From Phycomyces nitens (taxonomy: Eukaryota; Mucoromycota; Mucoromycetes; Mucorales; Phycomycetaceae), in NCBI GenBank assembly GCA_022702545.1, contig JAHRBC010000002.1:4030001-4094000 (forward strand): DNA of 64,000 nucleotides. Reading direction: 5' to 3'. Position numbers and translations under genes: made by a program. Under the pieces are notes generated by a model that worked only from the letters and a program-made list of their open reading frames with translations, ran no database searches and was not told where the DNA came from. Position 1 is the stretch's first letter; the number at the start of each line of letters is the position of its first letter. Positions 36,251 to 47,006 of this stretch are shown piece by piece.

Positions 36251-37020
36251 CGGGGATCTCTTGTTGATCCCTGTTCATACACTGGCTGAGGTATGAACAT
36301 ATTGTATTCTTTGTTTTGTTGCCATGTATGATAGGATTTGACAGCCGGCTTTTTTTTCTTGATGCAAACGGGACAGACGGTACACAGGGCAATACAATCC
36401 ACATAGCCACCACCTCCACCAGCAGGACCAGCAAGACTACCAGCAAAGGGAAAAGGGAACCGCCAACAGAAGCCATGTGCCACTCGAGCGATGCGTCCAC
36501 CACAACGGGTTGGACAATCAACGGCAGACGGATGACCAGACTTGGTTGACCCAAGGCCCTATACAGGCACAAAGGCACTGTAAGTTTTTGGGCGAGAGAA
36601 GTACGACTAGCGCACTCAATGGTCTGCCGTTAGCAAGAACCATTCTTCACTCTCACTGGCATCCTCCAAATGGTGTCCTCTTGTAGTACATAGGCCGGGA
36701 TAAAGAAACTAAAGACCATTTATATAGTTAGTATCCAAAATGTCATAAAATACAGTATAATGGAACAAGTACTTATCTTAAGGGCTCTCCTTGATGCTGT
36801 CACAATCTTATGGATTTGAGGACAATACCATCTGGTGCCGTATCGCTGCTTGGGTTTACACTGTTCTGTTGGGAGTTCCCTCGTGGATTGCTGGTAGCCT
36901 ATAAAGTGCTGCCAGTGTCAGTGGTGTTTGTACGGATTGTCTTACCCCTGATCGTCTTGATGTCCCGTATTGGATTTCTTGGTGAATCGGATTCTTCGTA
37001 CTTGGCTTAGATTCTTGTCG
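36251..37020. other. Region with no clear gene
   Basis: Higher GC than the flanks. A minus-strand frame (36578-36225) contains a strong hydrophobic stretch (LFPLLVVLLVLLVEVV) and a plus-strand frame at 36810-37010 is also hydrophobic. Neither has recognisable motifs nor a partner exon. Left uncalled. Confidence 0.3.
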
Positions 37021-37041
37021 AGGTTCAGGTATGCCTTTGCC

Positions 37042-38284
37042 ACAGCCCAGCGAGATGGCGAGACTCTGGGCTGTTTTTTGTCATTTCCACTTCTGTGATC
37101 TTGTAGTTGTCATTTCTTGCTGTTGTATCAGGACTGGATTTGTTGCTTGATCTTGGGATTCTTGATCTGATTTCGATTTGACTTTGGCTTGAAGATCTTG
37201 GAAAATGACAAAGGCATACCCGGATAGACTGGCAATGGAGTGGCAGCTCTACGTGGCTTGAATGTTTCGTTTTTGTTTTTGCTGATGATTTTGATTTGTT
37301 TTGTACTGTTGCTTTGTAGTGTTGTTTTGTACCATTGATTGTCATTATTGACTTGTACCATTGGTTTTTACCGTTGATTTGTACTGTTGATTTGTGCTGT
37401 TGGCTTGTATTGTTGACTTGTATTGCTGTATCATTGGATTGTAGCGATTTGCATGGATTGCTTGATTGTTGCTGCTGCCATCTCCATTGCCAGAATCTTG
37501 CGGGATGGATAAAGGTATGAACAATATCCATTTGGGACCAGTCTTGATTCGGTGTCTTGCTGGACTGGTCCCATGACAGTTGCTTCTCCTTCACAGTTGC
37601 AAATACACACACCTTGTCCTGGTCAGGGAGTGTCTTGAGGTGTGTGTGTATTTTTGCAACTGCTATACGCAATCTGCTCTTGATGACAGTCGCAAGTGTA
37701 TCCTGTTTGATCTGGCTCGTCGAATTTGAGGCGACAAGCCAGATCAGCTTGAATATACCCAAAAGAGGTATGCTTGAATTCAAGCGGCAGGTGTGGAAAA
37801 CACTCTTGAAAGTCAATGACTTGTGCATACTACTACCGATGAACAATACATATTGTGAATGTGTACTTGTTCTTGCTTGCCTCCATAGACAGCCTACTCG
37901 TGCGCTGCCTAATCACAGTCTAAGTTTTGTTTGCCATCTCAGAGGACTGTGTGTTGCCCAGGCATGCAATTGTGCATTTCTTGTACCCAGACAACTATTT
38001 GGCTGTACACTTTCGGCTGTTTGGCCATACAATCTGCTGAGAACAGGTCCTCGCCTTTTATATCTCACGCGAAATCTTTCATCAGACACCTTCAAGACTT
38101 GTGGGTCCTATGCGTAGACCGGATTTTTGAACCAAATTGAGTTCAAACGAGTCAATCCACAGACTCACAAAAGTCCACGTAAGAGGGACCAAACCCGACC
38201 AAAGGCTCCCAAGAGCCAGTCAGGAAACCAAGTCTATCCAGCTCAGATACGTATGACCGGCGGATGTCAGAGGGACTGACATCC
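37042..38284. repeat. Cluster of hairpin-forming inverted repeats
   Basis: Six inverted repeats in 1.25 kb: 37042-37050/37066-37074 (acagcccag, followed by a T-run); 37533-37543/37563-37573 (tgggaccagtc, perfect 11 bp); 37594-37613/37639-37662 (cagttgcaaatacacacacc, near perfect); 37708-37722/37732-37746 (tgatctggctcgtcg, 14 of 15 with 9-base loop); 37772-37785 (gcttgaattcaagc, perfect palindrome); 38262-38270/38276-38284 (ggatgtcag, 5-base loop). Tandem 15-bp units (ttgtactgttgattt type) lie between the first two, at about 37310-37430. Confidence 0.8.
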
Positions 38285-38949
38285 ATGCTCCTTGATTCTA
38301 TCGTACGCTGGTACTGTGGGAGGATATACCCGAGGACCTCGACAACACAGACTCCCGCGGCCAGGAGAACCAAACCAGAGACCCAAAGAGTCTAAACCAG
38401 AAAACCAGAAAACCGAGTGGTTCGTACTATTGATAGAATCGTAGACCCAAGACCGTGACCAAGACCATGGGTAGGTGAAACTCGTCAAAGACCCTACGAA
38501 CATGGGCAACTATAAATGACCATAGTTAGTAAAAAAGTCAATGGACAACAATGAATCAAATATAAAAAAACAATCCTTACCTTTGAGAGAATCCAAACAT
38601 CGCTACCACAACTTTCGGATATATCAAGACGATGCATATAGGCGAGCGTGAGGGACCACAACTCAAACCAGCACCTCCTAATACACCGACGTAAACAACT
38701 CCACGTTTACCTTCCCTTTACTATCCAAATTATGCCAAGGATTCAGAAACATGCAAACATGTAGGCACGGTATCAATTTCCATTGAAACAGATAAACTGG
38801 CCAGTTTGAATCATCACTATCCAAGATAAGGACTCGGTCCCAAACAAGCAGGCGGAACATGGTGTCAATCTCATAGAGACAGATAAACCAGACCTTTGAA
38901 TCTGCGAGCAATTGGGACCGAACGTAAAGGGGATTCCTCCATTGGTGCG
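38285..38949. other. Downstream region of the orphan gene
   Basis: About 660 bases. A diverged internal duplication is visible: 38770-38805 and 38855-38900 both read 'gtatcaat/gtgtcaat ... gagacagataaac ... ttgaatc'. 'gattctatc' (38294) and 'gatagaatc' (near 38440) form another wide inverted pair. No gene. Confidence 0.4.
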
Positions 38950-40977
38950 TCAAAGATCTCTCCTGGGAGGACCCATGAGGAGACTTATCAATGAGCTCCG
39001 TAGAAGAACCTGACTGTTCTCGAACGCCTCAAACTCGGCGAGAACCTCGGTTGGAACCTCGGCATCGTCGGAAGAACCAGTCAGCCGCGCCTCGTCGTCA
39101 GGAACTACAACGGGCCTTGATGCATTGTCCGACTTGGGGGGCACACCGAACAATCCTGGGAGCTTCGGGACGTTATACGACCCAAACTCACACTTCTGAG
39201 CCATGCCAGCGCCAAAGACAAAGGCAGGAGCAGAAGGTTTGTTCGGGACATCCTTCGAACCCTGGGCGTCACCAGCGCCAAAAACGAATACCGGTCTGGG
39301 AGCCTTCGCGGTCTGTTCTTGGCTAGGGGAAGGCTCGGCATCCTCAGATTTCTGTCCTCGGACCTCCTTCTCTTCTCCCTTCGCATCACCTACAGCTTTT
39401 TGCGGGACACAAGCTGGGATTTCGTTCGTATCGAGCTTTTCACCTGTAGGAGAGGAGCACTCCATGGCAGGAACAGTGAGCTCGTTGCTGTCGGTAACGG
39501 GACAATCAGTGAAATCAAAGTAATTGTCCCAGTTATCTTCTTTGGTCTCTTGGCGACCATCGAACCCTCTTTCGATACCTGGGGTCGCCTCAACAGTGGC
39601 TTCTGCCACAACAGCACTGTTTGGTTCATCGTCCATGACACTGGCAGTGGAGGCACCAGCGTCAATACCAGAAAACTCGGGGCTATCGACTTTGATTGGC
39701 TCTGTTCCCAAGTTTCCGTTCATCTCCAATCCCAGAAATTCGACTGTGGGACTGGCATCAATCAACTCCAAAGGAGTGTCAATCTGGGGCACGAAGCCCT
39801 GAATCGCCTCTTGTCCAAAGACAAAAGGGTTTCCAACCAGTCCGGAATACTGAAGACCCATTTCCGTATCCTGAATAGGGCCTTGGATAGCCTCCTGCCC
39901 AAGGACAAGAGGTTCTCCAATATTTTCCCCATAATAGAAAGGAATGACATCAACAGCGATTCCTTCCATGCCGATTCCAGTCTCAAAGAATGGACCGTCG
40001 CTTACATCGTTGATTGACAATGACTCTAGACGAGACACCAGGTCGGCAATCTCGCCCTCGGTCACCTCCCAACCGGAAGCTGGAAGGCCTGCAACCAATG
40101 ACGAACAAGGCAGGCTCTCGACAAAAGACCCATCATCAGAAGAATCAGAGTCATGAGACTCCTCATCCTCAACAGATGAGCCCATGTAGTCTCGATACAC
40201 ATCAGGTACTATGCCGGCCTCATTGGGTACATCGTGTCTGTCATCTCCTTTGGCAGCGGTGGACACCACTTGAGAAGAGTCGTTGACAAACTCGGCAGGG
40301 GTTCCTTGCTTCCAAGTCTCCCCTGAGAACAGCTCATCTGATTCGTCGACCATGTAGGTCTTCTTCAGCCAATTGTTCTTAAAAGGTCTTGCGACCTCCC
40401 CTTCCCAATCAAAGGCTACAGCCCCTGGACGGTCAAAGGAGGCGAAGCGAGCAGCCTCGCCCAAAGAAGTATCACGATGAGCTGGAATGCCCACCGATTG
40501 CTTGTGCTTGGGACCTGTGAACATTCTCAACGTGCCCCTGTTGAGTTCGTTTGGAAGCTGTTCCCGAACTTCTTCCATGGTAGTTGGAAGGTGAATTCCA
40601 ACACTTCCAGAATCGATAGCCTCAAGAATGAGGCGCTCGAAAGGCGTAAGAGCCGGGATACGTCTCTTGGGCTCGTCCACCGAGACACCTGAGAGTTCTC
40701 CCTCTGAACGTGCACTCAGAGAGTCCGGCACAAGGCCAGCGGTTTTCTCCCCCACCACACCACAGATCCATTCGACTGAGTCCTGGTCGTCGTCGAATAG
40801 CACTGGAGAGTAGTCTAGACCCATGTCGTCTGCGGAAAGACGACGGAGAGCAGATAGGACTGTGTCAAAGACACACGCGAGCGGAGAAGCGATCGCAGCT
40901 ACAAGAGGTAGCGCGAGGAGGAAGCGGTAGGCAAGACGGATTGTCTGCAAGGCGGTAGAGTAAGCGTTGTAAGTCAT
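38950..40977 (-). CDS. Orphan 675-residue membrane-anchored protein with FVFGAG and GQEAIQG repeats
   Basis: Single open frame of 676 codons on the minus strand; family not recognised. Start set at 40977 because a TATAAG box lies about 70 bases upstream (41045-41050); the frame stays open to 41148 but that part reads through the box. Visible: one hydrophobic anchor at residues ~18-40 (RFLLALPLVAAIASPLACVF), a folded-looking segment near 110-150 (LTPFERLILEAIDSG, PTTMEEVREQLPNELNR), then acidic, Ser-rich, disordered sequence. Two GQEAIQG units (PLVLGQEAIQG, PFVFGQEAIQG) and two FVFGAG units (PVFVFGAGDAQ, PAFVFGAGMAQ) recall FG-repeat nucleoporins; N-terminal helix plus FG repeats recalls Pom121, but this is only analogy. 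No introns, in contrast to most neighbours. It sits inside the repeat island, so a mobile or expanded family gene is possible. Confidence 0.7.
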   Translation of the reverse strand: MTYNAYSTALQTIRLAYRFLLALPLVAAIASPLACVFDTVLSALRRLSADDMGLDYSPVLFDDDQDSVEWICGVVGEKTAGLVPDSLSARSEGELSGVSVDEPKRRIPALTPFERLILEAIDSGSVGIHLPTTMEEVREQLPNELNRGTLRMFTGPKHKQSVGIPAHRDTSLGEAARFASFDRPGAVAFDWEGEVARPFKNNWLKKTYMVDESDELFSGETWKQGTPAEFVNDSSQVVSTAAKGDDRHDVPNEAGIVPDVYRDYMGSSVEDEESHDSDSSDDGSFVESLPCSSLVAGLPASGWEVTEGEIADLVSRLESLSINDVSDGPFFETGIGMEGIAVDVIPFYYGENIGEPLVLGQEAIQGPIQDTEMGLQYSGLVGNPFVFGQEAIQGFVPQIDTPLELIDASPTVEFLGLEMNGNLGTEPIKVDSPEFSGIDAGASTASVMDDEPNSAVVAEATVEATPGIERGFDGRQETKEDNWDNYFDFTDCPVTDSNELTVPAMECSSPTGEKLDTNEIPACVPQKAVGDAKGEEKEVRGQKSEDAEPSPSQEQTAKAPRPVFVFGAGDAQGSKDVPNKPSAPAFVFGAGMAQKCEFGSYNVPKLPGLFGVPPKSDNASRPVVVPDDEARLTGSSDDAEVPTEVLAEFEAFENSQVLLRSSLISLLMGPPRRDL

Positions 40978-41044
40978 TTTGTGAGAAAAGACGATAATAA
41001 GCTGTGCAAAGAGGAAAAAAGGAAGGACGCCAAAAGGTCGCGTT

Positions 41045-41050
41045 CTTATA
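41045..41050 (-). promoter_or_regulatory. TATA box of the orphan gene
   Basis: TATAAG on the minus strand, 68 bases before the chosen ATG at 40977, in a fitting position for transcription to start about 30-40 bases before the ATG. Confidence 0.5.
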
Positions 41051-41150
41051 GGAATTTTTTTTGATTGACTGTCAAACTGATCGATAAGACGCCAACGCCA
41101 GTGTGAGAAAAAATATGATAACCATCGCTTTTTACTACTTTCGACCATGT

Positions 41151-42315
41151 TGATACAGGCATGATAGAAATACGCATTCCTATTGGTCAGAAGTGGAGAT
41201 TCGTATGATAATGGGCTATAGTGAGTGATAATATCTGCCTTTTGTTAACGGACCAGGTAAAAATGTTATGGAAACAGTGTTTTACATGTAAAGAAGTAAA
41301 GAAGTAAAGAAGTAAAGAGTTTGTCTTGATCGGTGTAGCAGTAACCTTGGAGAGTACAAGTTCAAGAATGGCGATTCTTTAAATCTTGCGTTACTCCAAG
41401 GTGGTCTGTGCACTTTTCAAAAGTCTGAAATTGTTTGCACAGGCAGCCATAAACCAAAACCAGGTAATAATTAAAATGTAATAGATTATCTATTCACAAA
41501 CTAATAAAATGAGTCTGAACTGGATTACAATAAAAGGTAGAATGTAGTATTTCGAGTTGATTTTCATTAAAGTGAGATTCCGGTGGTTACTGTCAAGATA
41601 TTTTGTCATGAAGATTAAAAATGGGCATCAAACACGTTTGATCTTTGCAGTCAGAATAATATTTCAAGCATTTCGTGGAAAAGCTTATAGTCTTCTTTTA
41701 TTGTATTATAAAATAGTTATAAAATATTGTAGAACTTTGGGATCTTTAGAATGGATAATATAACATCAGTTGGCCTAGTATTCGAATCAAGTGTAAATAG
41801 ACAATTTAAAGGGTTATATCGTATAAAAATATAGCAGCTACACATACATTGCTTTGGAGTTTTCATTCAATGGCGTTTAAGAAAAACTCTATAATAAATA
41901 CAGTATTTTATAGCTCATAATAGTTGAGCATACCGGTCATGAATCAGTATTCTATAATCTTATATTTTATGTTTCAATAAGAGACTATATAAAAATAGTT
42001 ATTTAGCATAATGACAACCCATTTATCAGATACATACTCTTTGGTATACTTTTAATCATGTCAATAAAAAATGCAAAAATTGGGATTGTATATACACAAT
42101 CATCTTGCTCTACTTTGGTATCCATAGTGACCAAATGATCAAAAAGTAGCTTTGTCTACTGTCTGTTGTATATTTATATATAAAACTACAGCCATATTTT
42201 ATATTGTCTTATAACATATTATATCATAACTTAAATAGCTAAATCTCTTATAATAGATTTTGCAAGATGAAAACTTAAATTGTATGTATAGTAAGATTAT
42301 TTATGATGCACACCA
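41151..42315. other. AT-rich intergenic region
   Basis: About 1.16 kb. 'agtaaaga' units at 41289-41320. Short open frames only. Nothing supported. Confidence 0.55.
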
Positions 42316-42317
42316 TA

Positions 42318-43288
42318 CAGTGGGGTCGATTCCAGGATGGCACAACTTTGAAATCGAGAGTTTTTTTTTCTTTCTACAACCTTTATTTTTTAATTCAATT
42401 CTATCCATGTCTTCAGTAAACATTTCTGGCAATATTTCTAATCGAAAGGAGGTCCCAATTGAAGTCAGAGGAATGATCGGCTTTTTTTGGGCAAAAGCCA
42501 GGGTCGGTTTGACAGTTGAGAACTAGAGAAGTGTTACGATTAGCACAGATTTACGGTAAATAGCAATGATCCTGACCAATATCTAATTTGTAGTCCTGGA
42601 GAACCCTTTCAAGATAGACATATGATTCAAACCGAGAAGTTTGGAAATTTTTTGACAATAGTGTGAGGGGTTGTTTCCGGTAGAGGATTTGGGACTCTAA
42701 TTGTGCTCGATGACTCTGTCGATCAAGATGTGTAGGCCAATTTCTTGTCCCAGAAATTTAACATTTGGTATCAAAAGTTGAATGATGAGCATGATACCAT
42801 ATTTACCTTTCAAAATGGTGCCAGCTGTCATACTGGCCCCTACACGACAAGGTGGGAAAATCAATGAAGTCAAGCGCTTTGACTACTGGTCATCTCAAAT
42901 CCCTTATTTGACCTCAATTGAGCATACATGGAAGGCTATACAATACCGAGTTACAGAGAAAATGGTATATATCAACAGCACTAAAAATTTCAAAGCCTGT
43001 ATTAGCAAGTAGTGGGAGCATATGAATTCTGATTTCGGTGCAAAGCTTGTTTCAAGTATGCCTGATAGAATCAAGGCTGTAATTGCTGCTCATAGTGGAA
43101 ACACCCGATATTAAACATTATTTATTTATTTATTATTTTCAAAATATATATACTATTGACTATCGGAATACAAGGTCTTGAGCCTTTACAATGAACAAAT
43201 AAAAATATATTTGTTAAATAAGATAATGTGTATGTTTTTGAGGTGTAAATATGCTCTAGTCTTGCCTCGACTTTTATTTCTGAAAGTG
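42318..43288 (+). mobile_element. Chimeric, internally deleted Tc1-like element
   Basis: 971 bp flanked by TA on both sides (42316-42317, 43289-43290). The left end (cagtggggtcgattccag) and N-terminal code (KEVPIEVRGMIGF) match family 2 (31481-32633); from about 42500 on (LTVEN, then pieces, MVPAVILAPTRQGGK, VYINSTKNFKACIS, SMPDRIKAVIA) and the right end it matches family 1 (29311). The join lies around 'agccagggtcggtttgacag'. About 130 residues of the transposase middle are absent and several stops are present, so it is non-autonomous. Confidence 0.7.
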
Positions 43289-43290
43289 TA

Positions 43291-44704
43291 TACCTACACT
43301 ATTAAACGTTATGCTTGTTTAGAAATAAGTTATATTCTAGAGAAATGTTTGGAGTAAAAATAGGGCTTGATAATGTCCCATCCTAACCCAGGTTCCATAA
43401 GTCCTGATACCCTTGGAGAAACTGATTTAATATATGAGAAGAATCCAGGCTCTGATCGAAGCCACTTGTCTCTCCAAATAGATATTTCGAGATTTACTAA
43501 AACGATTCCTGAGTTCAAGTGCTATAGCTTTACAGTAATTCACCAGAAAACCTGACATGATTACTCGGAAAAGTTTTGAGTCACTATAAATGGCCAAGGT
43601 GGTCAGGAGCTGTTAGTTTCCTACTTTTATAGTATCGCTGAATGCTTTCTTATGATTTTTTTATCAATATGAAGACACGATTCAATGGCAGTGTGTATAC
43701 TATATGTCTAGACTTTGAGTTGACACCCAATGCCATAGGAATAAGCCTTACTTAAAAGACTAACAGAAGTGCGCAGATAGGCAAAAGTCAAAGGAATTGA
43801 GTAGAAAAGCATAATGGGTTAAAGTGGCTCTTTGGTAAATTCTGGGTGTAGGATTTCTATCCTCATTTCCAATAAGCATTCGGGTGAAAATTGGGTTTAT
43901 ATTGGTATGTGTAGTTTGAATGGCATGTTAATAAGTGTGTATACTATATTGATTTGGCAATGTATACCCAAATGATAGTTATGGTGCTGCCAACGGAGGT
44001 GTAGATGTAGTAGTCAATAACAAAAAAAGGGAAAATGTCCCCGATCGTTTCTGTTGATATTGATAGATTGGATTGCTTAGAGAAAGATAAATGGATCACA
44101 GTCCATAGCCATATAATCCTTCCCGTACTAATGGAATATATCAATATTCACCAGATCAAAAAGATAACTTGTTTAACAGACCATGTTCGGAAGCGCATGA
44201 ATAAAAGCATATAATATTTAATAGGACAGAGAATTTGTATTAAATAATTTGAGTATTCTTTGAAGCTATACACGGTCTTTTGTTTTACTTGATCTATATG
44301 ATTCAGCAGATGTTATCTTTTACTCACTATGAAATGTAAAATCCAGCTTTTTGGTATTTATTGAATCTGGTACTCTTGAACTTTGCATACGGCCGAGAAA
44401 TACAAATAGGCTCAAGGAATCAATATGGGTTAATAGATGATTACAGCACTACCGGAACATCCGGCACTCTTTTCTTTCTTTCTCTCTCTGTTCCCACCTA
44501 GCTTTTAACAGTAACAAAAAAGTATGTTTTTGATAAACTCCTAATGCTCATTTAAATGATTTTTTTTTATAGATATATACAGGTATTCTGATTAATAGTG
44601 CTGACCATGGCCTTCAAAGACAAATTTTGTCCTGCCTACATACAGCCGCAAAACAGCAGTATTGATGCATTATTATATGTGGATTTTGAATGTCTCTTGC
44701 TATA
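43291..44704. other. Intergenic region between two transposons
   Basis: About 1.4 kb AT-rich sequence. No supported gene, no clear repeat beyond CT-rich run 44470-44492. Confidence 0.5.
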
Positions 44705-44706
44705 TA

Positions 44707-46047
44707 CAGGGTCGGGTAACAAATTCTGCACTTTGAATCTCAGATTTTCATCTCTTTAGACACCTTTACACTTTGCTTTTCTTAATCTCTTAAATTCCAT
44801 TAATAACTTTATCATCATGCCTAAAGTACAAAACACTCAACCCCACAGGACCTTGCAAAAGCTTTCAGATTTGAGAAAAGGAATCTTAATTGGGCTTAAC
44901 ATGGCCGGAATGAAAGTTGCCGACATTGCGAGACACGAAAACGTCCCACCTACTACAATCTCTCGTATTATTAAAAAATACAACGAAACTGGGTCTGTTG
45001 CTGACAAGAGCCGTTCAGGAAGACCAAAGCGACTTACTCCCAGAGAAGAAAGACATCTCATGTTCAACTTGAAGAGAGATCGTCATCAGACTTTGGGTGA
45101 CATGGCTTGCACCATAAAGGAAGAGACGGGAAAATCTGTTTGTGCAAAGACTATTAGCACGACTTTACACAGAATGAATATTCATTCATGTGTAGCTCTC
45201 GCGAAGCCTCTCCTGACTAAGGAGCACATTGCAAAGCGCCGCACTTTTTACAATGCTGTAAAAAACTGGGATCAGCAATGGGAAAAGGTGATCTGGAGTG
45301 ATGAGTCTAAGTTCTCTCTCTTCAAGAAGAATGGCCGTACCCATGTTTGGCGTGAGCCTAATGAGAAGTACCACCCTGACTGCCTTACTCCAAAAGTGCA
45401 AGGAAATGGAGGTTCAATCATGATCTGGGGGTGTATCTGGGCAGGAGGGGTTGGACCACTTGTTGTCTTGGATGGCAATATGAATGCCAAAAAGTATGTG
45501 AAGGTTTTGCAAGACTCTTTTTGCCTTTCTATGAGAGTCTTCCCCATGTTGAGGGTGGTGGCTAAATTTACCAAGAAGACAATGCCACCTCCCATAAAGC
45601 AGCCATGTCAGAAAGGTGTAAAGAAGATCTTGGGCTGAAGGTCTTGGAGTGGCCACCAAACAGTCCTGACCTCAGCCCAATCGAAAACATCTGGAGTCTT
45701 TTGGATGACCTTTTGAGGATGAGGCCTCACAAGCCTACCACTCTGGACGAGTTGAAGGAGGCTTTACAAGAAAGCTGGAGAATGGTGACAGTAGATGTTT
45801 GTGAACGATACTGTCTCCACATGGATATCAGATTAGCTGCTTTGAAAGCAAATAAATTTATGCATATTCCATATTAAACATAACGCATTTTTTTACTATT
45901 GTAAACTTCATACATTGAAGATTAGTCTCTATGAATCTCATGGCTATATGTAGTCTTTACATTCTTTACTACACGATTAAAGATACAAGACTTTTATCTT
46001 CTTTTTTATCGGACATTAAAACCACCACAGTTTTTTACTGGACCCTG
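44707..46047 (+). mobile_element. Tc1/mariner transposon with intact ends
   Basis: 1341 bp bounded by TA on both sides (44705-44706, 46048-46049). The inverted ends are short and imperfect: left cagggtcgggtaacaaattc, right (reverse) cagggtccagtaaaaaactg. It encloses one transposase gene. Ends and gene look far younger than the relics at 29 and 31 kb. Confidence 0.88.
44817..45877 (+). pseudogene. Tc1-type DD34E transposase, one frameshift and one stop
   Basis: The first frame (44817-45520 and on) codes the paired-type helix-turn-helix (KVADIARHENVPPTTISRII), GRPKR box, and first catalytic Asp in VIWSDESKF; then VWREPNEKYHPDCL and IMIWGCIWAGGVGPL. After a T-run at 45516-45520 the code moves to another frame, with an in-frame TAA at 45563-45565, then QEDNA (second Asp), WPPNSPDLSPIENIW (Glu, 34 residues later) to the stop at 45877. 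So it is a DD34E Tc1 enzyme inactivated by a one-base shift in a homopolymer plus a stop. All three catalytic residues remain. An intron could be imagined but no good splice sites flank the break. Confidence 0.88.
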
Positions 46048-46049
46048 TA

Positions 46050-46418
46050 GAAAGGAGTCGGATGTAAATTTGTTCATTGGACAACGGAGTTCTGGACCAA
46101 TTGTTTTTTTTTAAAAGAGGTTACCGCCAAGTGACTTTTTTGTTAGGTTTTATAGAGTATAGAAATAATTAATTATCCAATGAATGGCCTTGGATATCTT
46201 TAGACAGAATCCTAATATGGTAAAAGAGTTAACAATACGGCAGTGACTTGGAAATATACCGCATCTGGTCCCTTTGAAAAAGCTCACAAGAAACATCTAG
46301 TAAGGAGACTTCTTTCAAAATACCTTTATATCGTCATTCCCTCATTATAGATCTCAATAAGTATTAAATCAATAAAGTATTGATAAAATAATAGCCTCAT
46401 TATTATTGTTCTTTTACC
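46050..46418. other. Intergenic, FAR1-type gene promoter side
   Basis: About 370 AT-rich bases between the transposon end and the next gene. No feature beyond a T/A run near 46104. Confidence 0.5.
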
Positions 46419-47006
46419 ATGGAATCTACCATTGAAGAAAACGATTTGATAGCTGGGAAAGAGCTCCATCTCGTCAAAGAACCCTTGCCGACATTCCCAA
46501 TAAATGGTTACAGCGAACGAGCGGCAGCTGTCCAAGTTTTGAAAAATTATGCTACTGCCAATAACTTTTCTCTGGTAGTGAAGGAGAGTAAGCCGACTAT
46601 GATTCACCTAAAGTGCTCCAAAGGAGGTTCATACAAAAACAAACATAAAGTTGAAGACGAAAAGCGCAAACGAAAAAAGAACTCTTCATTGATTGGCTGT
46701 CCATACCTTTTAAAGCTTTCTTTTAAGAAAAAGGTTCAAGGCTATCTTCCTCTCAAACAATGTCATCTGGAGGAAGCGTATCATAACCACCCGCTGACAC
46801 CCAAACCTTCAACAGCGCCTTTGAAGCCAAAGCTACCCAAACCACCAGTTGAAAAAACTGTTATTGAAGAAGTCTCTATTACAGACATTCTAGAGACGCA
46901 AGAGGTCCAGAAGACCAAGCCAAATACACAGGGGGGACGCATACTAAGAAGCCACACCCGTCGCACTCCGTTTAAATCTTCTACAAAAATGCCAATAGGT
47001 CTCTAA
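46419..47006 (+). CDS. FAR1-type zinc-binding domain protein, short
   Basis: Single exon, 195 residues. Residues ~25-125 form a FAR1/WRKY-GCM1-like DNA-binding domain: RAAAVQVLKNYATANNFSLV, LKCSKGGSYKN, RKKNSSLIGCPYLLKLSFK, then CHLEEAYHNHPL; the C, C, H-x-H ligands are in place. Such domains sit at the N-terminus of MULE transposases and of regulators derived from them. Here no transposase domain follows: the rest is a Lys/Pro-rich tail ending GGRILRSHTRRTPFK. It may be a domesticated DNA-binding protein or the intact front of a broken MULE. No stop or shift interrupts it, which favours a working gene. Confidence 0.75.
   Translation: MESTIEENDLIAGKELHLVKEPLPTFPINGYSERAAAVQVLKNYATANNFSLVVKESKPTMIHLKCSKGGSYKNKHKVEDEKRKRKKNSSLIGCPYLLKLSFKKKVQGYLPLKQCHLEEAYHNHPLTPKPSTAPLKPKLPKPPVEKTVIEEVSITDILETQEVQKTKPNTQGGRILRSHTRRTPFKSSTKMPIGL

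Noticed and set aside
37025..38117. Two long overlapping frames on opposite strands (273 and 186 codons)
   Set aside because: They run through hairpins and 15-bp repeats, overlap each other and show repeat-driven composition; not credible genes.
39319..40017. 232-codon plus-strand frame opposite the orphan gene
   Set aside because: Antisense shadow caused by GC-rich codon use; lacks motifs, while the minus frame has repeats and a TATA box.
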